From JABFRG01 sp046351415 (GTDB lineage: Bacteria > Myxococcota_A > Polyangia > Polyangiales > Polyangiaceae), in NCBI GenBank assembly GCA_046351415.1, contig JAXLYO010000011.1:1-64000 (forward strand): 64,000 nt of DNA, given 5' to 3'. Both the position numbers and the translations under genes were made by a program. Position 1 is the first letter of the stretch. Every line of letters starts with the position of its first letter. The notes under the pieces are model-generated. The model saw only the letters and a program-made list of their open reading frames with translations, ran no database searches and was not told where the DNA came from. This document shows positions 1 through 6,147 of this stretch, piece by piece.

Positions 1-93
1 TTGCGTTCGCTTTCACTTCGCCGCGCCCCCTGCCGCTCCGCTGTTTTTCTTTGGTTGGGGAGCGTGGCGTGGGTGGTGGGGCGAGAGGCTTGC
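1..93 (+). repeat. Right-hand part of a structured repeat (copy 0, cut by window start)
   Basis: The first bases (TTGCGTTCGCTTTCACTTCG) are the sequence that follows the right stem arm in the full copies near 239, 1174 and elsewhere. The similarity continues to about base 93 and matches the flank of copy 2 (1186-1275) better than that of copy 1. The core stem-loop must lie just left of the window. Confidence 0.7.
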
Positions 94-124
94 GGCGGTG
101 GTGGAGAGGGAGTCGGCGGGGCGT

Positions 125-300
125 CGCTCGGAGAAGAACCGCGGGCGGCGGGGGTCACGGCTTCGTTTCCGCTCCGCAGAAAATCCTCGGTCGCATGTGT
201 GGACGCCTCCCGACGAGGCGGCCGAGTCGGCGGCTGCTGACCGAGGATTTTTGCGTTCGCTCTCACTTCGCCGCGCCCCCGTCGCTCTGCTGTGTTCTTC
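125..300 (+). repeat. Structured interspersed repeat, copy 1
   Basis: The core is a 13-bp perfect inverted repeat, AAAATCCTCGGTC at 180-192 and its complement at 239-251, enclosing a 46-nt segment almost identical in all copies. That segment can itself fold: GCCTC-CCGAC-GAGGC, then GCCGA-G-TCGGC. Conserved flanks extend on both sides. Same orientation as copy 2. Bases 301-401 hold no recognisable gene. The long open frames across this region are not convincing as genes. Confidence 0.85.
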
Positions 301-401
301 GTTGGGCGCCGCGGAGTGGGGGTTCGGGAAGGCTTTCGTTGAGCGGTCGGTTGCGCGAGCCGTGGAAGAAGGAAGGTTTGCGGAAGAGTGAAGGGGAGCG
401 T

Positions 402-689
402 TCAGGCTGCGCTGGGAACGTTCTCCCTCACGACACTCGGATGGCGAGCCGCGATGCGGAGCAGCGCGAGTGCAGGTCCTTCGGGCGTCCTTCGATCTTG
501 CTCCCAATTTCGCAAGGTGTGAACACTGATACCGAGAGCCTCGGCAAACTTCGCTTGGCTCAAGCCAATGAAGCGACGAAGCGCAGCCACATCGCCAGAC
601 TCGAGCTGCCCCCGCATGATTCGCTCTCGTTGGCTTCTCCGCAGGGAGCGAACGAAGTTGGCTCGCGTCAGTTCAGGAATGCTCTTCAT
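402..689 (-). CDS. HTH antitoxin of a BrnT-type toxin-antitoxin pair
   Basis: A 95-residue protein with an XRE/COG2944-like helix-turn-helix around residues 35-75: the core reads GLSQAKFAEALGISVHTLRN followed by W-E-Q. It begins within the last codons of the upstream BrnT-like gene (ATGA overlap, 686-689), so the two are translationally coupled. Known BrnT toxins are usually neutralised by a ribbon-helix-helix BrnA; here the second gene is HTH-type, an arrangement also known for related pairs. It is inferred to bind and neutralise the toxin and to repress the pair's own promoter just upstream of 976. Toxin-first gene order is typical of BrnTA and HigBA modules. The pair lies between two copies of the structured repeat. 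Confidence 0.75.
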   Translation of the reverse strand: MKSIPELTRANFVRSLRRSQRERIMRGQLESGDVAALRRFIGLSQAKFAEALGISVHTLRNWEQDRRTPEGPALALLRIAARHPSVVRENVPSAA

Positions 690-976
690 GTCTGGTCCTC
701 CATGTACTCGAGGTAAAGGCTACGTTCGTTCGAGGTCGCCCAGCGGGCGCTGATGATTCTGATGGTGTCTTCGAGACGCTCTGTGAAAACGACCAATACG
801 AGGCCTCGCCGAATCGGCCCGATCGCGACAAGCCGCTCCTCTACCTCGGAGTGCTCCGCATCGAAGATCTCGAGGTAGTCGACCTTGGACGTGAAAAGTT
901 GCTTCGCCTCTTTGAAGCTGACACCGTGCTTTGCGACGTTCAGTTTCTCCTTCTTCGGGTCCCATTGAAACTTCAC
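686..976 (-). CDS. BrnT family ribonuclease toxin
   Basis: A 96-residue protein with the BrnT signature along its whole length: an N-terminal FQWDPKKEKLNVAKHGVSF segment, the acidic/Arg stretch EVEERLVAIG, a VLVVFTER strand and the C-terminal IRIISARWAT motif followed by E-R-xx-Y. BrnT proteins adopt a RelE-like fold and cleave RNA, arresting translation. Length is normal for the family and all regions appear intact. The coding end overlaps the antitoxin start by 4 nt. The promoter should lie in 977-1034, immediately next to repeat copy 2. Confidence 0.82.
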   Translation of the reverse strand: MKFQWDPKKEKLNVAKHGVSFKEAKQLFTSKVDYLEIFDAEHSEVEERLVAIGPIRRGLVLVVFTERLEDTIRIISARWATSNERSLYLEYMEDQT

Positions 977-1034
977 GCCCCTCCATTGTAGGTCAATGGC
1001 TGACTACGTCAATGGCTTAGTTTGGGCGTCGTAC

Positions 1035-1250
1035 CGCTGGGGAGAGTCGGCGGGGTGGCGCTCGGGAGAAGAACCGCGGGCGGCGGGGGTCACGGCTTCG
1101 TTTCCGCTCCGCAGAAAATCCTCGGTCGCATGTCTGGACGCCTCCCGACGAGGCGGCCGAGTCGGCGGCTGTTGACCGAGGATTTTTGCGTTCGCTTTCC
1201 CTTCGCCGCGCCCCCGCCGCTCCGCTGTGTTTTTCGTTGGGGCGCGTGGC
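1035..1250 (+). repeat. Structured interspersed repeat, copy 2
   Basis: Left stem arm AAAATCCTCGGTC at 1115-1127, right arm at 1174-1186, with the same 46-nt internal segment as the other copies apart from one or two substitutions. The left flank (GGGTCACGGCTTCGTTTCCG, from about 1087) and right flank (TGCGTTCGCT..., from 1187) are also conserved. Same orientation as copies 0 and 1, so copies 1 and 2 form direct repeats around the BrnT/HTH pair. The remainder up to 1312 shows no gene. Confidence 0.85.
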
Positions 1251-1312
1251 GTGTTGGGTGGGGCGCGAGGGAGGGAAGGATTTCACGTTTCGATAGACTT
1301 TTTGGCACAGCT

Positions 1313-2281
1313 TTACTTGCCGAGCTCCTGCTCCCTGCGCGCCTCGCGCGTTAGGGCCTCCGCCCATAGAGGCAAGTGGTCCGAGACTTCATGGGTGAAG
1401 CGCTCCTTGCTCATCGCTTGGTGCATGAGGCGGTGATGGTCTCCTTGGTAGAAGTCCACGCTGCCCGCTTGTCCGGAGAAGCACGATGCGTGACCCGCCC
1501 GCTTCACGTACAGGATTTGGTCGTAGCGCTTCCTTCTCGCGAGGTCCGTCACGACGCTGTGTTCGAGGCCCGGCGCCATCTCCAGGCGCCGCACTTGTCG
1601 TCCGTGCCGCATGTCGGACGCCTCCCGCTGCACATTGAAGTCGCCCATGACGAACACGTCCGGATCGCCGAAGTGCGGCTCACGCGCTCGGCCGAGCACC
1701 CAGTCGCCAAGCGCGGCCATTTCGGCCTCGCGCGCGTCTGCGCTTTTTCCCCAGCGTACATGGGCGCTCACGATGATGAAGTCGAAGGGCGCTTCGCATG
1801 CTGCAAGCGATGCGAGGAACGGCGGTCGCCACCAACGGAACGCGCGTTCGTATTCGTTGCCGCGTCGCAGGCGGGGGCTCTCGGCCGTCGAAGCAAGGCC
1901 CGTGAACTGCACCCGCCGTGTGTCGAATAGAAACGCGTTTCGTTCGTGATTGCCACCGGCATCGCGGAGGTAGTCCGAGTAGACGACCTTCCAGTGCGAC
2001 CCGAGAACGCGAATGACGCGGGCCAGATCGCGCAGGTCATCGCGCAGCTCCACGATGGAGACGAGGTCGAACGTGCGCACGACCTCCGTGAGAATGGAGA
2101 TGCTCTCGTCTCTCCGCGAAGCTTTGCCGAACTCACGAATGTTCCACGTAGCAAGCCGCAGATTGCCGGGCCGCGCATGGGGCACCCGCGCATCGCGAAT
2201 GCGCGCGCGAAGCAGCGGAAGACCACGGAGACCCGGGTGACGACGAAGCGCGAGAGAGGAGAGGGGGAACGCAGTGTTCAT
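1313..2281 (-). CDS. Endonuclease/exonuclease/phosphatase (EEP) family protein
   Basis: A 322-residue protein with EEP-fold motifs in order: LATWNIREFG near residue 45 (catalytic Asn), VSIVELRDDL near 73 (metal-binding acidic segment, the usual Q-E pair altered), the histidine region VSAHVRWG, MGDFN near 214 and SDHLPLW near 302 (catalytic Asp-His). EEP enzymes cut phosphodiester bonds in nucleic acids or phosphates in lipids; the substrate here is unknown. There is no obvious signal peptide, though the basic, Leu/Arg-rich first 40 residues could be an export signal or an over-extended start. It is transcribed alone toward repeat copy 2. Confidence 0.75.
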   Translation of the reverse strand: MNTAFPLSSLALRRHPGLRGLPLLRARIRDARVPHARPGNLRLATWNIREFGKASRRDESISILTEVVRTFDLVSIVELRDDLRDLARVIRVLGSHWKVVYSDYLRDAGGNHERNAFLFDTRRVQFTGLASTAESPRLRRGNEYERAFRWWRPPFLASLAACEAPFDFIIVSAHVRWGKSADAREAEMAALGDWVLGRAREPHFGDPDVFVMGDFNVQREASDMRHGRQVRRLEMAPGLEHSVVTDLARRKRYDQILYVKRAGHASCFSGQAGSVDFYQGDHHRLMHQAMSKERFTHEVSDHLPLWAEALTREARREQELGK

Positions 2282-2413
2282 GGTTCATGACCGTTCTTGT
2301 CGTTTGAACGCACGAGCGCACACCCATGCAGACCCCAGTGGGACGGAAAGGGGACGGGAGTCGACGGGGCGCTGTGGTTAGGCCACGACGGCGAACTTTT
2401 CGCCGATGGCTGC

Positions 2414-2674
2414 CTAGTAGCGCTGCAGGGTCGAGAGCTTCACGTCGCCGCCCGCTTCCAGCTTGCTGACGACGGAAGCCGACGTCCCCATTCGCGCTGC
2501 CACGACCGTCTGCGAGAGCTCTTTCTTCTCGCGGAGTCGGGTGAGGCGCTGGGCGAGCTTTCGTCTAGCTTCGGCCTCTGCGACGAGACGCGGAAAGGTA
2601 GGGTTTTTGCGCGTCCGTTCGGAGACGACTTCTTGGCTGAAGTCTTTGGGCATGGATGGATTCTGATGCTTCAT
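2414..2674 (-). CDS. XRE-family HTH protein, C-terminus cut by an in-frame TAG
   Basis: An 86-residue DNA-binding protein with an XRE HTH around residues 40-80: LTRLREKKELSQTVVAARMG then SASVVSKLEAGGDVKLSTLQ. Proteins of this type normally continue after TLxRY with a short hydrophobic tail. Here RY is followed by TAG (2414-2416), and the same frame then reads AAIGEKFAVVA before a TAA at 2378-2380, exactly the kind of tail expected. The stop therefore looks like a single nonsense change removing about 12 residues. No toxin gene is visible beside it. It may be a solitary regulator or a decayed antitoxin. Confidence 0.65.
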   Translation of the reverse strand: MKHQNPSMPKDFSQEVVSERTRKNPTFPRLVAEAEARRKLAQRLTRLREKKELSQTVVAARMGTSASVVSKLEAGGDVKLSTLQRY

Positions 2675-2792
2675 GGCTATATCGTCAACGCTATGGCGTG
2701 AAAGCTATCGTGGGGGTATTGCCGCGACCGCGGGAACGCAGCGTTCATGGTTCACTGCCGCCCGCTCCGGGGACCAGCTCCCTTTCCTGCAG

Positions 2793-3092
2793 CTAGGCCG
2801 CTCTTCCGAAGGTCACCTTGGCGGTTACCCCGAGGACGCCAAGGACCCGTAGGAGAAGGTCGGTCGAAACACTCTGCGTGTTGCGGTTGAGGATGTTCGT
2901 GATGCGTGGGCGGGAGGTTCCGACGAGTGTGGCGAGTTCTGCGTGCGTAAGCCCGCGTCTCGCAACCTCTTCGATGATCTTGTTGTTGAGGGCGCTACGC
3001 ACGGCGATTTCGACGCCGGCCGCGCGCTCGAGCCCGAGGGCCTCGGCCAGCTGCCCTGCGGTTCTTGTGGTGACCGTTTTGCTCTTTTTCAT
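2793..3092 (-). CDS. HigA-like XRE-family HTH protein
   Basis: A 99-residue protein resembling HTH_37-type regulators or antitoxins: IEEVARRGLTHAELATLVGT, then SRPRITNILNRN and the C-terminal LLLRVLGVLGVTAKVTF. The frame is open to 3119, but the ATG at 3092 is chosen because GGAG precedes it by five bases and it starts the usual MKKSK-type N-terminus. A companion toxin would be expected upstream, but 3093-3133 is too short and the next gene is an ATPase. It is either a solitary repressor or an orphan antitoxin. Base composition matches its neighbours. Confidence 0.7.
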   Translation of the reverse strand: MKKSKTVTTRTAGQLAEALGLERAAGVEIAVRSALNNKIIEEVARRGLTHAELATLVGTSRPRITNILNRNTQSVSTDLLLRVLGVLGVTAKVTFGRAA

Positions 3093-3133
3093 GGGCGCTC
3101 CAGAATGCATATGTACCATATTTGATACAGGAT

Positions 3134-4594
3134 CTAGGACGCGAGTTCGACGAGCGGGAGTGCGCTCTCCTCATTCTCTCGAACCACACGTTTACCCCCA
3201 TACGCCGCACGCGCCTCTGCAAGCTCACGCCGCGTCATGGGGCCCCTCAGAAGCGACATGGCCCAGCGCGGTTGCAGCAGCACGAGGGCCTCTTCGCTGT
3301 GCGCGTCGCGGAGTAGGAACCACCTTGGTGCGAGCTTCTTCACGAGGGCACTGAGCGCTTTCGCCGAGTCGGCACCTTTGCCACTCGCACCTGCGGCGGC
3401 GAGGCCTTCGACGACGCGTTCGCGATCGGCGTCGGTCTGGAGGCGCCCCACGCACCACACGCCGGCGTTTCCGAGCGCGCGGTAGTCGAGGTCCATCGGA
3501 TTCTGCGTTGCGAGGACGACACCCACCCCGAACGCGCGCGCCTGCTTCATGAGCGCCACGATGGGTCGCTTCGTGGGCGGATTCGCGGGATGCGGCGGCA
3601 AGAACCCATACACCTCGTCGAACAGCACGAGCGCGCGGAGCTTCTGGCTGCCCGGCAGCGAGCGCACCCACGAGAGCACCTCTTCGAGAAGCACACCGAG
3701 CACGAGCGCGCGCTCTTCGTCGTCGAGATGCGCCACGCTCACCACCACACAGGGCGTCCGGCCATTCTTCGGCGTGAGCCATGCTTCTACATCGAGCGAA
3801 GCTCCCGCGCGCCAGCTCGCGAACGTGGGCGAAGCCAGCAGCGTATTGAGGGAAGCCGCGAGCGCACGGCGTTCGGACTTCGGGAGAAAGCTCTCCAGTG
3901 GGAGCGCACCCACGACGTCGATGGGTGACTTCTCCAAGTCTCCGAGCAAGAGGCCCAGTTCGGCGCCTTCGCCCGCCCGCAGGCGCCTTTCGGCGAGGAG
4001 CGAGAGCAGCACGTGCTCTTTGCTCCGTGCCGGATCTGCATCGCGCCCCACGAGCCGAAGCACGAGTGACACAGCTGCGCTCAGCGCCGCCCGCGCCGAC
4101 TCCGGATCGGTGTCCCACCGAGGCGAGCGCCGTTCGAGGGAGGAGAGCATGTGCAGAGGCTCACCCGCGGTCGAGCCTGGCGTCAGCACGCGCACCTCGG
4201 TCGTGGCGGCATACTCGGCGAGCTCCGCTTCGCCGATTCCCCACGCGGTGAGCCCCACGCGCCGCTCGTCCGCGAGCGCCTCGGCTGTCTCGAGAGGAGA
4301 CCGCGCATCGTTCGGGGAGTTCATGGCCGTCGCCCAAGCAGCGAGCGGAGCCGCCTCGAACGAAGGAACCGCCAGCAGCAAGTTCGGCAAGTCGCCCTTC
4401 ACGTCGATGGCCAAGACCGGCACCGATGCCCGCAAGGCTTCCTCCGCCATCACCGTGACGAGCCCTGTTTTGCCGCTTCCCGTCATGCCCACCACCACTC
4501 CGTGCGTGACGAGGTGATGGGCCGGCATGTCGAGACGTTCGCTCGCGTGAGCATCCGCGATGCGCCGAAAGTCGCCGAGGTGCAGCGTGTTCAT
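3134..4594 (-). CDS. HerA/FtsK-like ATPase (DUF853-type), short form
   Basis: A 486-residue ATP-binding protein. Walker A is GMTGSGKT at about residues 36-43, followed by VLAIDVKGDL. Walker B is ALVLFDEVYGFLPP near residue 338, followed by the HerA-like segment VALMKQARAFGVGVVLATQN and an arginine-containing LQTDADRERV. This organisation is that of bacterial HerA-like DNA translocases. From memory, many relatives are much longer and continue well beyond the RWxMSxLRGPxTR segment near residue 448; this protein stops about 40 residues after it, so it may be a short or C-terminally trimmed form. Its ATG lies one base from the stop of the upstream gene, indicating coupling. Substrate and partner are unknown. 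Confidence 0.7.
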   Translation of the reverse strand: MNTLHLGDFRRIADAHASERLDMPAHHLVTHGVVVGMTGSGKTGLVTVMAEEALRASVPVLAIDVKGDLPNLLLAVPSFEAAPLAAWATAMNSPNDARSPLETAEALADERRVGLTAWGIGEAELAEYAATTEVRVLTPGSTAGEPLHMLSSLERRSPRWDTDPESARAALSAAVSLVLRLVGRDADPARSKEHVLLSLLAERRLRAGEGAELGLLLGDLEKSPIDVVGALPLESFLPKSERRALAASLNTLLASPTFASWRAGASLDVEAWLTPKNGRTPCVVVSVAHLDDEERALVLGVLLEEVLSWVRSLPGSQKLRALVLFDEVYGFLPPHPANPPTKRPIVALMKQARAFGVGVVLATQNPMDLDYRALGNAGVWCVGRLQTDADRERVVEGLAAAGASGKGADSAKALSALVKKLAPRWFLLRDAHSEEALVLLQPRWAMSLLRGPMTRRELAEARAAYGGKRVVRENEESALPLVELAS

Positions 4595-4595
4595 G

Positions 4596-5564
4596 TCAGC
4601 CCTCGACGAACGGGGATCCGCCGGGGAGCCCAGGTGCTACGTGGGGCTCGGCCTGGTGAGGCGGGTGCGCGGGGGAGGCGGGGGCGACGGGTGCTGCGGG
4701 CGCGGCAACCGGTGCTGCGGGACTGCCACTTTCTCCCGCATCGACTTGACCGCGACGACCGCGACGCGTGGTCCACATCGACGGCGCGAGTTTGTCGGCG
4801 TCGCCCTCGGCGCTGCGAAGGTAGGCGATGGCGCGGCGAGCGTCTTCGTAGGCGCGAACGACGAGCACGAACGCACGCTGTCGTTGGTCCGCGGCCTCCG
4901 AGAGCGTCTGCGAAGGTTGCGTGCGCTCGGCCATCGCACTCGTGATTTGGCCGAAGAGACGCGCGGCCTCGTTGAGCTCGGAGCTCTGCACCGCAGTCTT
5001 GCCCGAGATGGCCGACCAGTTGGCTTGATAGATGTTCGTGAGGACGCGCAGATCGCTCGCCACGTTCGCATAGCCAACGGCGCCCTTGAGCTCGTCGAGG
5101 GGCCGATTCGGCACGAGCCCGCGCTTCACGAGCCCGGTCACGTCGAGCACGAGGACTTCGCGAAGTTCGACGGCGCGCTCGAAGAGCTGCGGCAGTTCCT
5201 GCGGAGGATTGTTCGCGGAAAGATAGAGCGAGTGCGCATACGCCAGCGCCTGCGCGCGCGGAATGATGGAATCGAATCGCGCGATATCGAATCGCGGCAG
5301 TTCTTTCACGATGGCCTCGCGGAACATGCGCATGCGCCTCGCCGCACCGATGACCGTGGGGACCACTTCTTGGACGTCGAGATTGACCGGGGCGAGTTCG
5401 GAGGGATCGAGCGCCGCGCGATCGCTGGCCGTCGCGTTGTAGTCGGCGACGAAGGGATCGTTTTCGAAGTTGGGATTCGTGTCGGCGGTGGACGTGGCGG
5501 ACGTGGCGGCGGGCTCGTGGGTGCTCGTGTGTTCGCGGGTGAAGAGGGTGTCGATGAGGTTCAT
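4596..5564 (-). CDS. Unknown protein coupled to the HerA-like ATPase
   Basis: A 322-residue protein I do not recognise. The middle (residues about 50-230) is predicted helical with conserved-looking segments such as VVPTVIGAARRMRMFREAIV and LTNIYQANWSAISGKTAVQS. The C-terminus is a Pro/Ala/His-rich low-complexity tail. The start at 5564 is preferred over the open frame to 5891 because AAAGGAA lies just upstream and the extra N-terminus is proline-rich noise. Its TGA is separated from the ATPase ATG by one base, so the two form an operon. The protein is soluble as far as can be seen. A partner or adaptor role for the ATPase is an inference from position only. Confidence 0.6.
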   Translation of the reverse strand: MNLIDTLFTREHTSTHEPAATSATSTADTNPNFENDPFVADYNATASDRAALDPSELAPVNLDVQEVVPTVIGAARRMRMFREAIVKELPRFDIARFDSIIPRAQALAYAHSLYLSANNPPQELPQLFERAVELREVLVLDVTGLVKRGLVPNRPLDELKGAVGYANVASDLRVLTNIYQANWSAISGKTAVQSSELNEAARLFGQITSAMAERTQPSQTLSEAADQRQRAFVLVVRAYEDARRAIAYLRSAEGDADKLAPSMWTTRRGRRGQVDAGESGSPAAPVAAPAAPVAPASPAHPPHQAEPHVAPGLPGGSPFVEG

Positions 5565-5716
5565 GGGAAGTTCCTTTGCGCGCCGAGGGCGACGTGCGCT
5601 CGGGGTACTTCCCTGTCGGTCGGGGGGTGATGGTGGTTGTGTGATTTGTTTTGTGGGTGGGCGATTTGTGTCGAGCGGGTCGGAGGGGGTGATTGGGGTG
5701 GGCGCGATGGCAACTT

Positions 5717-5741
5717 GGGGGGGCGGAGGGGGTGTTTTGGG
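5717..5741 (+). other. G-run cluster with quadruplex potential
   Basis: Runs of seven, five and three G separated by short loops occur at 5717-5741, inside a wider G-skewed stretch. Four G3 tracts can be chosen, which meets the simple G-quadruplex pattern. It lies on the non-template side of the leader of the minus-strand operon. Confidence 0.45.
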
Positions 5742-5821
5742 TCGACGCGATGGCCACGTAGGGGTCGCAGGGGGTTGTACGGCCTGAGACATCCCTGACA
5801 CTTCGTGGGCTACCCCTTGCG

Positions 5822-5862
5822 TCAGGCACGTCCTGAAGGCGCACCAGTCAGGTACGGCCTGA
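5822..5862. promoter_or_regulatory. Two tandem palindromes TCAGG-N5-CCTGA
   Basis: TCAGG-CACGT-CCTGA (5822-5836) and TCAGG-TACGG-CCTGA (5848-5862) are spaced 26 bp centre to centre, both followed by AGGCGC. A further half site (TACGGCCTGA) occurs near 5778. Tandem identical dyads upstream of a restriction-modification operon look like operators. The cognate regulator is not identified. Confidence 0.5.
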
Positions 5863-6147
5863 AGGCGCGCTTTGGACGAGCGAGTTGTCACTCCGTATGC
5901 CCCAGAATGAATTCCTTCCTTGCCCTGACGCTTCCGTTCACGCTGATGGCATGCCTTGGACGGGGGCAGACCATCTTTAGGATCAACTTTTGGCTAGCTA
6001 GAAGGTTGCATTGGCGATCTTGACGGTACGATTTTGGTTTTCGAGGTACCCCGCTAACGGCTGCAGCGATAGACAGTGTGGACGTCGCCGCCCTCGTCTC
6101 TCGAGTCTTGTATCGCGGAGCGAAGGCAGCGTACGCTCGCAGACCCC

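Larger units (their letters stand above)
5565..6147. other. 583-bp intergenic region with G-rich tract and tandem palindromes
   Basis: This divergent spacer between the HerA-like operon and hsdM contains no convincing gene. Bases 5600-5790 are strongly G-rich on the + strand. Two tandem inverted repeats follow at 5822-5862. The promoters of both divergent operons should lie here, but no clear -35/-10 pair could be assigned. Confidence 0.6.

Noticed and set aside
125..300. Repeat copies 0-2 as a CRISPR array
   Set aside because: Units are more than 150 bp, irregularly spaced, contain a dyad and recur in both orientations elsewhere; no spacers or cas genes.
51..716. A 221-codon + frame across repeat copy 1 and the toxin-antitoxin pair
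   Set aside because: It runs through repeat DNA and antisense to the HTH gene; Arg/Gly-rich translation without structure.
5598..5891. Upstream extension of the ATPase partner gene to 5891
   Set aside because: The added residues are encoded by the G-skewed tract and are Pro/Thr/Ser noise; the start at 5564 has a good ribosome-binding site.
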